NCBI GenBank assembly: GCA_965230045.1
Contig: OZ245940.1
Coordinates: 2,294,001-2,358,000 of the forward strand
Direction of reading: 5' to 3'
DNA: 64,000 nucleotides
Origin: G963662905 sp965230045
GTDB taxonomy: Bacteria; Bacteroidota; Bacteroidia; Bacteroidales; WRLA01
Part shown: piece after piece, positions 26,685 through 34,275 of the stretch
Numbering within the stretch: position 1 is the stretch's first letter
Layout: every line of letters begins with the position of its first letter
Program-made: the position numbers and the translations under genes
The notes under the pieces: generated by a model
Databases searched by the model: none
Seen by the model: the letters and a program-made list of their open reading frames with translations, nothing else
What the model was told of the DNA's origin: nothing

Positions 26685-26712
26685 ACCAAAATATTATTGC
26701 AGAAGTTTGTTT

Positions 26713-27384
26713 TTATTCTTCGTCATCTTCCTCAAAAGTTGGCATCATTTGCTGCATCATTTTGTTCATGTCCTGATACTCTATATTTGGATCAGGTTTG
26801 AACATGCCGGATGAAACGGATTTGCCGGGTTCAAATTTCACCATTTCCTCCAGGGATTTTACACCCATAATTTCACCTTTAATTTTGAGTGTGATTCCTT
26901 TGTAAATCCATGAACGTGTGCCCATAAGCTCAATAACTTCGCAATCATAGCCCTGATATTTTTCGTTGGGAAGCCTCTGTCCGCCCATTTGGGTGAGGAT
27001 ATCGTCCGAAAGCTTTTTCAGTTCTTCTTCGGTCATGTCTTCCGTCATTTCCTGACCTTCCTGATAATAAGGAGTAGTGCCTTTTTGTGCGTTGTTTTTT
27101 ACCTGATCAACTACCCAATAGTTTGGCCCGTCCATTATAGTAGTGGATTTAACGATTTTTGTATCTGTAATGCCAAACATTTTGGTTACTGTTTTGGAAT
27201 CTTCTTCTGTGCGGGTTTTCTTTCCGAAATCATCCCACCAAAGCTTTTTGGTTCCGGTGGCATTTTCACCCAGTTTGTATTCGATATAACCCGATTTAAC
27301 AGCGAACCTATTGGCTTTTTGGTTTTGGGCCTTTAGGGCGATGACGCATAGCAGCGCCAGCAAAAGTGTAATCGATTTTTTCAT
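26713..27384 (-). CDS. Hypothetical exported protein
   Basis: 223 residues with a clear signal peptide (KKSITLLLALLCVIALKAQ) and no lipobox, so probably periplasmic. Body: mixed alpha/beta, rich in Lys and Glu, with a Met-rich, acidic C-terminus (NKMMQQMMPTFEEDDEE). The region KYQGYDCEVIELMGTRSWIY and the following KGITLK resemble the turn-and-strand pattern of DUF4412-like outer-membrane-associated proteins, but I would not assign it firmly. Last gene of the LemA/DUF3137 cluster, 29 bases after a DUF3137 gene. Confidence 0.72.
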   Translation of the reverse strand: MKKSITLLLALLCVIALKAQNQKANRFAVKSGYIEYKLGENATGTKKLWWDDFGKKTRTEEDSKTVTKMFGITDTKIVKSTTIMDGPNYWVVDQVKNNAQKGTTPYYQEGQEMTEDMTEEELKKLSDDILTQMGGQRLPNEKYQGYDCEVIELMGTRSWIYKGITLKIKGEIMGVKSLEEMVKFEPGKSVSSGMFKPDPNIEYQDMNKMMQQMMPTFEEDDEE

Positions 27385-27413
27385 AAGTAAATGAATTTTA
27401 ATTTGTTAAATGA

Positions 27414-28379
27414 TTATTGTTTTGTCCAGATACGTGTATTTAGGTTCATTTCATCAATAAGAATCCTGATAAGTCCAAACATACGGTACATAAATTCCAT
27501 ATCTTCGAAATTAATAAGGCTTTTTGAAATCCGTGGTTCAAAAAGATATTTTTCAAAAGGTATGGCGCAATAGGCATTTTCGCCAATAAAGGAAAAATGA
27601 AGGTCAAGTTTATAGGTTTTATGCATATTGACAATTGCTTCCATCATTGCCGGCGTCAGGATATAGCGGGCTTCCTGCTGGCTGCTGCCATAAACTTTGA
27701 AATATTTTTCAAATTCGGGATTTTCCAGTTTCACTAAATTGCCGTAATGATGGTCTTTAGATTTTTCGCTTTTGAAAATACCGTGCATGATTTTGCTTTT
27801 TTGTGGAAACACAAAGGTCTGCTCATCAATATGTTTATTGAATTCAACAACACACATCAAGCCTTTAAATATTTCATTCCAGTAGGTATGTGTTTTCCCG
27901 TCTTCGGTGCGGACTTCCTTCCATTCGGCCAGGAGCTCTGAGAAGCGAAATGCCGTGCGGCCAATCCTGCCACAAACAAAATCATCGCCCCGCACGCGAT
28001 CTGCCTTTCGTTTATAAAATTTGCTTTGACTGAATTCTTCCAAACTGAGGCTTTTGTTTGCATCATACAGATATTCAGGATTAATCAGATGAATAATCTT
28101 TGAAACAACTTCAGTTTTATAGGTTTTTCGGAAATGGAAATATCTTCCAAAAATTTTTGTGCCAAAATATCCCAGGCCGATCAGGCACAGGACAGGTACG
28201 GTAATTTGCAGCCAAAGATAATCACTGAAAAGGAACAGGAACATCACCAGAGCAAGCACCGCACAAATATTGCGGTGTAGCCTGATTTTCTTTCGAGTAG
28301 ATTCCAGAGAAGCCAAAGCAGGCTTTAATTTCTGATCGAACAGCTTTCTTATTTCGTCCGTATTTTGATTAATGTTCAT
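27414..28379 (-). CDS. DUF3137 membrane protein (copy 3)
   Basis: 321-residue member of the DUF3137 family, unknown function, commonly found next to LemA. The N-terminal coiled segment (RKLFDQKLKPALASLESTR) is followed by two adjacent membrane segments (residues about 36-75) and a large soluble domain containing GDDFVCGRIGRTAFRFSELLAEW and ARYILTPAMMEAI. The C-terminus ends LNTRIWTKQ. It is a paralogue of the two genes immediately upstream. The third copy's start is 1 base past the previous stop, so they are one operon. It lacks cysteine patterns or catalytic-looking motifs. Confidence 0.85.
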   Translation of the reverse strand: MNINQNTDEIRKLFDQKLKPALASLESTRKKIRLHRNICAVLALVMFLFLFSDYLWLQITVPVLCLIGLGYFGTKIFGRYFHFRKTYKTEVVSKIIHLINPEYLYDANKSLSLEEFSQSKFYKRKADRVRGDDFVCGRIGRTAFRFSELLAEWKEVRTEDGKTHTYWNEIFKGLMCVVEFNKHIDEQTFVFPQKSKIMHGIFKSEKSKDHHYGNLVKLENPEFEKYFKVYGSSQQEARYILTPAMMEAIVNMHKTYKLDLHFSFIGENAYCAIPFEKYLFEPRISKSLINFEDMEFMYRMFGLIRILIDEMNLNTRIWTKQ

Positions 28380-28380
28380 A

Positions 28381-29358
28381 TCAAATCCAGAGTTTATTGT
28401 TCAGTTGCAGCTCGTCAACCAACAGCCGGTTGAGTTTAAGCAGGTTCGTTATTTTATTAATCTCCTTTTTGTTCAGCACCGATTTCATCAGTTTGGGCTC
28501 AAAAAGGTCTTCCGTCAAGCGGATGGCGAAAAACACCTTATTGTCCACAAAGGAAATGTGAATGGGCATTTCGATGCTTTTGTATATCCGAACAAGACCT
28601 TCCATCATACTGGGAGTAAGGATGTAGCGCGCTTCAACCTGATCTGTGGTTTTTACCGTAAAAATCTCAGAAAATTCCTTGTTTTCAAGTTTGGCAAATC
28701 TGGATGCTGATCCCGGCGACCTGTCTGATCCACGAAAGGTTTGCGCTTTGTGTTCCAAATCGCCATGAACCAGATAGGTTTCCCCTTTGAAATTTTTGTT
28801 GAAACCTGCTACGAAGAAGAAGCCATGAAAAACACTGGTCCACTCGGTTTTTGAATCTCCATCACTATCGGTTGTTCTGTGGCTGTTTTGGCTGTGCAGC
28901 TCTGAGCATTGGAACTCAGTATCGCCTATTCTGCCTGTGATCAGGTCATCACCGCCAAAATGTTCATAAGATTGATTGAACAGATTGCTGTTGATGTATT
29001 CCTCTTCGGAGATGTGTTTTTTAGCGTCATAATTCCAATCCGGCTCCAGAGCCTGAACCAGCCTCGAAACAACTTTAGTTTTGTAATTCCGTTTGAAAGC
29101 AGGTTGCAGTTTTCCGGCAATCCAAAGAATAGTAAGCGACAAAGCAACTGCCAGAAGCATACGGTTAACTATAAAACCTCCGTACTCTTTCTTAAAAGCG
29201 ACAGTTTCGCCTTCCATTCGGATGATATCATAAAATGTCAATGCAAATGTTATGAAGAAAATGGCTGCGGCAAGCACGGTCATAGCAAGAATCAATTTCC
29301 TGCGCGCATCAAGCTTGAGTAGTTCCTTTCTTTGTTTAGATGCTAGAATTTCTTCCAT
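28381..29358 (-). CDS. DUF3137 membrane protein (copy 2)
   Basis: 325-residue DUF3137 paralogue. Layout as in its neighbours: a short cytoplasmic start (EEILASKQRKELLKLDARRK), two membrane segments, then the domain with GGDDLITGRIGDTEFQCSEL and ARYILTPSMMEGLVRIYKS. It is the most divergent of the three at its C-terminus, which ends LQLNNKLWI rather than NTRIWTK(D/Q). The divergence suggests separate roles, or decay after an old duplication. Confidence 0.85.
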   Translation of the reverse strand: MEEILASKQRKELLKLDARRKLILAMTVLAAAIFFITFALTFYDIIRMEGETVAFKKEYGGFIVNRMLLAVALSLTILWIAGKLQPAFKRNYKTKVVSRLVQALEPDWNYDAKKHISEEEYINSNLFNQSYEHFGGDDLITGRIGDTEFQCSELHSQNSHRTTDSDGDSKTEWTSVFHGFFFVAGFNKNFKGETYLVHGDLEHKAQTFRGSDRSPGSASRFAKLENKEFSEIFTVKTTDQVEARYILTPSMMEGLVRIYKSIEMPIHISFVDNKVFFAIRLTEDLFEPKLMKSVLNKKEINKITNLLKLNRLLVDELQLNNKLWI

Positions 29359-29359
29359 T

Positions 29360-29391
29360 GTTTAATCTTTTGTCCATAGAGTCGGGAGTTT
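29360..29391 (-). repeat. Scar of a DUF3137 gene 3' end
   Basis: About 30 bases just upstream of DUF3137 copy 2 nearly repeat the last 30 bases of copy 1 (29500-29530): both contain ATGGACAAAAGATTAA preceded by a CGA-containing stretch that in copy 1 encodes NTRIW. This looks like the 3' stump of a lost fourth copy or of a misaligned duplication. The rest of the 142-base gap 29359-29500 holds only a small CCCGT/ACGGG hairpin. Confidence 0.5.
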
Positions 29392-29500
29392 GCTCTATAA
29401 AGTTCAAATTCAAGGTGCTATGCTGGGTCCCGTCTTTACGGGATGACTGTTTACAGCAAAAGAAATATCGTTGAGATCGGACATTATGGACAAAAACTAT

Positions 29501-30478
29501 TTAATCTTTTGTCCATATTCGAGTGTTCAGGTTCAGTTCACTTACAATTGTGTAGTTGACCATAAACAAATGGTGCATTTCTTCAATATCTTTGAAGTTA
29601 ACGCCTGATTTCAGAATCCTCGGTTCAAAAAGATCTTTGTTCGAGAAAAAAGTACAATAAACACGGCTGCCGATAAAACTCAGGTTCATGCTGCGTTTGT
29701 ATTCCTTTCGTATGCGCACCAGGGCTTCCATAATGGCAGGCGTGAGGATATAGCGTGCTTCGTTTTGGTCGGTCGAATATACTTTAAAGAGTTTTTCAAA
29801 TTCAGGGTCTTCCAGTTTTACAAGTGACGCATTGCCACCTACTTTTACCCAGTTCTGACCGAATTTTCCCAATAGTTTTTCAAAGGTATCAGGTTGGACA
29901 TAAGTTTTTCCCTGGAAATTTTTATTGAAATCGGCATGGAAAAACAAACCTTTAAAAATAGTGTGCCATTCTTCTTTGGTATTTCCGTCGTCGTCTTTCT
30001 CGTAGGTTTTGTATTCGGTATGCAGCTCCGAGCTACGGAAATCGGTTTTGTCGATTTGCCCGCTGATCAGGTCGTCGCCACGGTAGCGGTCATAGCTTTT
30101 CCGGAAAATCTCACTTTCGCGGTATTCCATTTCACTGATGCGTCCATCTGCCTGATAGGCCCATTCCGGGTCAATGGCATGGACAATCTGTTTTACAACC
30201 TTTTGTTTGTATTCCGAACGGTATTTCCTTTGGAGGGTTCGTGCCCAAAAAACCAGTCCGAAACCACCAAGCACAGGAATTAAAAAGAGTGGAAAAGCAT
30301 TTTGCAGGGATTTGTTGTCACCCAGAGGTGTCAGAAAAAAGATAACGAAGGGTGATATCATGAGCAAAATGGCAACAACATAGATCAACAGGATTTTTTT
30401 CCGTTGACCTTCAAGTGCGGCCAGGCGGTCTTTTAAATCACTTTCGTATAGTTTGTGTAAATTTTCTTTATCAATCAT
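29501..30478 (-). CDS. DUF3137 membrane protein (copy 1)
   Basis: 325-residue DUF3137 protein directly downstream of lemA (10-base gap). Two strong membrane segments (ILLIYVVAILLMISPFVIFF and FPLFLIPVLGGFGLVFW) precede the soluble domain with GDDLISGQIDKTDFRSSEL, KGLFFHADFNKNFQGKTYV and ARYILTPAIMEALVRI, and the end LNTRIWTKD. LemA with DUF3137 is a recurrent gene pair; its biochemical role is not established to my knowledge. Here the DUF3137 gene has been amplified to three copies. Confidence 0.87.
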   Translation of the reverse strand: MIDKENLHKLYESDLKDRLAALEGQRKKILLIYVVAILLMISPFVIFFLTPLGDNKSLQNAFPLFLIPVLGGFGLVFWARTLQRKYRSEYKQKVVKQIVHAIDPEWAYQADGRISEMEYRESEIFRKSYDRYRGDDLISGQIDKTDFRSSELHTEYKTYEKDDDGNTKEEWHTIFKGLFFHADFNKNFQGKTYVQPDTFEKLLGKFGQNWVKVGGNASLVKLEDPEFEKLFKVYSTDQNEARYILTPAIMEALVRIRKEYKRSMNLSFIGSRVYCTFFSNKDLFEPRILKSGVNFKDIEEMHHLFMVNYTIVSELNLNTRIWTKD

Positions 30479-30488
30479 CTTTCCGTTT

Positions 30489-31049
30489 TTAGAAGAGTTT
30501 GCTTACGTCAACATTTTGTCTTTCAGTATCCGGAATCACGAAAACTTCTTTTGCTTTCATGTTCATCTGGTTGGCCAAAATATTCCTTGGGAAGGTTTGG
30601 ATGCCGTTATTGTAATCCGTAATTACAGCGTTGTAGGTGCGGCGGGCGGCGGAAATCTGCGATTCCACTTCGTTGAGGGTGCGCTGCAGGTTCATGAAGT
30701 TTTCGTTGGCTTTGAGGTCGGGATAACTTTCAACGGCTACCATAATCCCTTTCATACCGGCAGAAATCTGATTGTCGAGCGCAACTTTTTCGTCATTGCT
30801 CAGCTTATCATTGGTTGCCCGTGCACGAAGTTCGGTAACTTTTTCGAGCAGTTCTTTTTCGTGGGATGCATATTGTTTTACGGTAGATACAAGGTTGGGG
30901 ATCAGGTCGTAACGTTTTTTAAGCTGTACATCGATTCCCCCGAAAGCGTTATCTACTTCGTTTTTGCGGCGGATCAGGCCGTTATACATTGAGATTATAC
31001 TGATAATGAGTATCAGTACTACTGCTGCAATAATAATAGTTGGTGTCAT
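30489..31049 (-). CDS. lemA: LemA family protein
   Basis: 186-residue LemA protein: one N-terminal membrane anchor (PTIIIAAVVLILIISIISMYN) with most of the chain outside as a helical bundle. Family signatures present are NEVDNAFGGIDVQLKKRYDL, then IPNLVSTVKQY, the central SYPDLKANENFMNLQRTLNE, and AARRTYNAVITDYNNGIQTF followed by P. Function is poorly known; the family is tied to envelope processes. It lies between two small lipoprotein genes upstream and the DUF3137 genes downstream, all on one strand with short gaps. Confidence 0.95.
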   Translation of the reverse strand: MTPTIIIAAVVLILIISIISMYNGLIRRKNEVDNAFGGIDVQLKKRYDLIPNLVSTVKQYASHEKELLEKVTELRARATNDKLSNDEKVALDNQISAGMKGIMVAVESYPDLKANENFMNLQRTLNEVESQISAARRTYNAVITDYNNGIQTFPRNILANQMNMKAKEVFVIPDTERQNVDVSKLF

Positions 31050-31071
31050 TTTCTTTTGTGTTTAGATAGTG

Positions 31072-31602
31072 TTATTTCTTTTTATCAATAAAGTTCTTGA
31101 ATTTTTCAAAATTTTTGCGTTCTTCTTCCGGTAAATCTTTAAAACGCGGATCATCACTGAATTGATCCATTTTTTCGGTCATTTCCCCAATGGTATAGCT
31201 CATATCGCCGGCTTTTTTAATTGCTTTTCTTATTGCCATAATGATGGGCAATGCAATTGCCAATATCATTAAAACCGCAAACACATAGGGCAAAAAATTC
31301 GGTGCGTTGGTAGTAATAATATGCGCGTTTGTCGTTTGTTCTTCCTCAAGGCCGAGCCTTTTCCGCTCTTCCTCACGAGCTGCCATGATTTTGTCCAGAC
31401 GCTCTTTTTCGGCTTTTTCTGCTGCGAGCTGTTCAGGTGTTTTGTTCAGGCTGTCTTGCCGGGCTTGTTCTTTGAGCATCTCCACCAGTTCATCATCCGG
31501 GCCGTTGAGCATCATGTCCACAGTGCTGATTGATGATTGCTTGCAAGAACCCAAAAGCAGTGCCAGCATTATGCTGATTACATAAAATTTGGTAAATTTC
31601 AT
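31072..31602 (-). CDS. Hypothetical lipoprotein with coiled coil and membrane segment
   Basis: 176 residues from the ATG at 31602, which begins a lipoprotein signal ending LLLGSC (Cys20). Next comes a charged, probably coiled-coil region (AAEKAEKERLDKIMAAREEE), one strong hydrophobic segment (NFLPYVFAVLMILAIALPII), and a charged tail (DDPRFKDLPEEERKNFEKFK). An earlier in-frame ATG at 31635 overlaps the upstream gene and would spoil the signal peptide. The lipid anchor plus a second membrane segment is an unusual combination that could span the periplasm. Function unknown; 22 bases before lemA. Confidence 0.68.
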   Translation of the reverse strand: MKFTKFYVISIMLALLLGSCKQSSISTVDMMLNGPDDELVEMLKEQARQDSLNKTPEQLAAEKAEKERLDKIMAAREEERKRLGLEEEQTTNAHIITTNAPNFLPYVFAVLMILAIALPIIMAIRKAIKKAGDMSYTIGEMTEKMDQFSDDPRFKDLPEEERKNFEKFKNFIDKKK

Positions 31603-31627
31603 TTCTCGTAGTGCTTGTTGAATGATT

Positions 31628-32125
31628 TTATTCATCAGTTTCTTCTTCGGCAAAGAATTCCTGGTGACGGTTTTTTACCTGTTCCATGCGTTCCTCAAAG
31701 CGTTTATACACAAGGTTTAAAGCTTCAATTTCTTCTTCACTGAGCTTTTGTTCCATATTCATTCGCTTGTCGGTGCATTCGCCCCAGCGCGCCATAATTT
31801 GTGTCGATTCCATGGCCACTTTTGCCATAGCTGTTGTAAGTTTCAGCTTGTCCATCATGCCGAGGTCTTCCTCTTTCATGCCTTTGTATTCGCCTACTTC
31901 CTCAACAAGTTCATCCATCAGCATGGCATAATCGTCCACAACAAGGTTCATTTCATTTACGTATTGAACAGCGGCATCATTGGATTCCAGATTCTCTGGG
32001 ATTTCGATTTCCAGTTTTCCAAGTTTTTCGTCAGCTTCTTTTTTTTCGCTGCCACCGCAGGAAATGAGCATGCTGCTCATCATGGCAATGTTGACATAAA
32101 ACAGGATTCTTACAATTTTTTTCAT
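31628..32125 (-). CDS. Hypothetical helical lipoprotein
   Basis: 165 residues. Signal peptide with lipobox LISC and Cys23, followed by GGSEKKEADEK. The mature part is acidic, Met-rich and predicted almost entirely helical (for example EEIEALNLVYKRFEERMEQV). First gene of the LemA/DUF3137 cluster. I found no exact TAnnTTTG box upstream. It probably works with the neighbouring lipoprotein and LemA in the envelope, by gene order only. Confidence 0.68.
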   Translation of the reverse strand: MKKIVRILFYVNIAMMSSMLISCGGSEKKEADEKLGKLEIEIPENLESNDAAVQYVNEMNLVVDDYAMLMDELVEEVGEYKGMKEEDLGMMDKLKLTTAMAKVAMESTQIMARWGECTDKRMNMEQKLSEEEIEALNLVYKRFEERMEQVKNRHQEFFAEEETDE

Positions 32126-32208
32126 TGTACTTAGTTTTGATTAGTTTTAGATAGTTGATATTAACATTAACTGCACTTTTTCGGGCTCTGCTCCTTAGTG
32201 CACACCAA

Positions 32209-32253
32209 ATGCGATCCAAACGAATAATTTGGGGGCGTTCGTTTGGACTGCAT
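32209..32253. repeat. Strong intergenic hairpin
   Basis: Inverted repeat ATGC-GA-TCCAAACGAA ... TTCGTTTGGA-CT-GCAT with a 13-base G-rich loop. It lies between the OmpA-like gene and the LemA cluster and has no T-run, so it is not a classical terminator. It might stabilise the OmpA mRNA 3' end or act as a protein site. Confidence 0.5.
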
Positions 32254-32302
32254 CGGGTTATCTCAATAGCTTGTCAGCAAGTGTATAAAAATAAATGTAT
32301 TT

Positions 32303-33592
32303 TTAGTCAAATTTCACAAATTCCACGCGGCGGTTGTTGGCTTTGCCTTCGGCAGTGGTATTATTGCCAATGGGCTGGCTTTCGCCAAAACCTTTGTATT
32401 TCAAACGGTCAGCAGCGATGCCCATAGAAATGAGCTGATCCATAACAGCTTTTGCACGTTCTTCCGAAAGCTTGAGGTTGAACTGATCATCACCATCTGA
32501 GTCGGTATGTCCTTCCACGCTGAATTTCAAATCAGGCTGTTTTTGCATCAATTGGAACACTTTGTTAATAGGCCCCATTGATTCAGGTTTCAGTGTGGCT
32601 TTATTTACGTCAAAACGAATGCCGTTACAAACAATTTTACCATCACTAAGCACACGTTTGTAATACTTCACACCACCCTTGGCGATGCGCACGTTTTTTA
32701 GGTAAAAAGGCTGGTTATCCTTTGCCGATGCAAAATAAGCCTGGATGGTAATTCCTGAAGGATTAAACTCATAATGGGGGATGTTGATCAGGCGTGTGTC
32801 GTCAATATAAACTTTCATTTTGCCTTTGGTGTAGGCAAGGGAAACATGCGTCCAACATCCGTTCTCGCAATAAGTATAATCCCTTGAACTATGCTCAACG
32901 GTAATGTTTCCGGGAGCATCAACTCTGATCGGTCTTATTTGAAATTCCTGGCTTTCTGAAGTTCGCTGGTTTTTTCTGTCGGTCAAATATAACTGGAAAC
33001 GGTTTCCGTCTTTTGGGGTGTACATATCAAATTCAACAGTAAAAACATCGGGAAGATAGTCTTCATTGGAATTTTCAAGATAAGGAATAATCATTGGGCT
33101 TCCATCAAGGAACATGATCACGTTTTCGCCATCCACATTGGCAATTTCTACCTGACCACTGACCAAATCCCAACGGCTTGGGAATTCGCCGTTTTCTTCC
33201 ATGATATCCGGGCCATCTTCAAAAATGACTTCATCACCGGGTACAAAATCAAATTTTGCCCATTGCACATTGGGCTGTTTTGCGGCCGGATCTTCATGTC
33301 CTGCAGGTTCTTCGCCTGAGTTTGACGATGCATCAAGATCCTGTTCTGTAGTTTGATCTGTGCTTTGCTCTTCTGTTTCTTCTTTTTTCTTTTTCTTTTT
33401 CTTCTTCTTTTTAAATAAGCTACCAATTCCTTCTTCCACTTTATCAAAACCGGCATCCACACCATTATTAATATTTTGGTTGGTTCGGTTTTCTCCTTCA
33501 TTTTTTAAAGCCTTTTTGGGGTCAATAATTTGAGCTTCAGTAATAAAGGCTGCAAAGAATGCCAACAGCCCCAGAATAAGAATACGTTTCAT
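32303..33592 (-). CDS. OmpA family outer membrane protein with a poly-lysine stretch
   Basis: 429 residues. Signal peptide (KRILILGLLAFFAAFITEAQ), a region with ten consecutive lysines (residues 61-70) followed by a Glu/Thr/Asp-rich linker, then a beta-sandwich, lectin/LamG-like central domain (about 110-310; FTVEFDMYTPKDGNRFQLYL, with CENGCW), and a C-terminal OmpA peptidoglycan-binding domain (FDVNKATLKPES, VEGHTDSDGDDQFNLKLSEE, and the final NNRRVEF). It should link the outer membrane to peptidoglycan. The strongly basic then acidic stretch is odd for an exported protein. It is transcribed alone, from a possible promoter at 33625. Confidence 0.88.
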   Translation of the reverse strand: MKRILILGLLAFFAAFITEAQIIDPKKALKNEGENRTNQNINNGVDAGFDKVEEGIGSLFKKKKKKKKKKEETEEQSTDQTTEQDLDASSNSGEEPAGHEDPAAKQPNVQWAKFDFVPGDEVIFEDGPDIMEENGEFPSRWDLVSGQVEIANVDGENVIMFLDGSPMIIPYLENSNEDYLPDVFTVEFDMYTPKDGNRFQLYLTDRKNQRTSESQEFQIRPIRVDAPGNITVEHSSRDYTYCENGCWTHVSLAYTKGKMKVYIDDTRLINIPHYEFNPSGITIQAYFASAKDNQPFYLKNVRIAKGGVKYYKRVLSDGKIVCNGIRFDVNKATLKPESMGPINKVFQLMQKQPDLKFSVEGHTDSDGDDQFNLKLSEERAKAVMDQLISMGIAADRLKYKGFGESQPIGNNTTAEGKANNRRVEFVKFD

Positions 33593-33923
33593 TTTTTCGC
33601 TTTTTGATTTATATTTTTAGACGCCAAATATATGCTAATTTTGTGTTGGCTTCTTTTTTAAGAATGAAAAAATTAATAGTTTTTCAAAAACAATTGATTA
33701 TAAACGGATTATCAGAGTTTAATTTACATGAGGTTTTTATTATGTTTTCATGAAATCAGCTAATGTTCAAAATTTTAAGAGAGTTCTGCGGTTTATCATC
33801 TGTTCGGCTTATCATTTTGTATTTATTTATACATGTTTTTGCTGTCTTCAAATGGCTAATGATGAGATATGCATCAAACGGAACAACATTTCCTGAAATA
33901 TGCTGGCAAAACGATTATGAATA
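33593..33923. other. Gap upstream of the OmpA-like gene
   Basis: AT-rich DNA with a possible minus-strand -7 box (33625-33632) and no convincing open frame. Its last 8 bases, TATGAATA, are the left target duplication of MITE copy 2. Confidence 0.5.
33625..33632 (-). promoter_or_regulatory. -7 box of the OmpA-like gene
   Basis: TATATTTG on the minus strand, 32 bases before the start codon. No clear -33 box. Confidence 0.35.
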
Positions 33924-34259
33924 GGTACTACACGGAATTTCGTGGAAAGAAATTAGAATGCTATTTCAAACAGATTCCTCCAAAGTTTCCTCATTCTTCG
34001 GAAAACTTTGTCGGAATGACGCGTTTTTATGAATTCAGGAGGCAAATGCGGCGAGGACGTCTTTAAAATATACTATTATGTCCTCGCCGCATTTGCCTTA
34101 AACACCTAATAAACAGCGTCATTCCGACCGGAACAAAGCCAAACGAAGTGATTAAGGCTTTGTGAAGGGAGGAATCTGTTAGGGATCAATAGTTTATTAA
34201 TAAATATCCCCATATTATTTTCAAACATTATTGTTACCCACGAAATTCCTAGTAGAACC
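33924..34259 (+). repeat. MITE-like element, copy 2 (336 bp)
   Basis: Nearly identical to copy 1 and in the same orientation. The left end GGTACTACACGGAATTTCGT has one change from copy 1 and the right end is identical. An 8-bp target duplication TATGAATA flanks it (33916-33923, 34260-34267). The core differs from copy 1: a perfect 18-bp stem, GGCAAATGCGGCGAGGAC against its complement, around an AT-rich loop. A 65-codon frame running into it is fortuitous. It separates the OmpA-like gene from the 778-aa protein gene. Confidence 0.85.
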
Positions 34260-34275
34260 TATGAATAGATGCTCC

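Noticed and set aside
33869..34066. 65-codon frame at the left end of MITE copy 2
   Set aside because: More than two thirds of it lie inside the non-coding hairpin element; not a gene.
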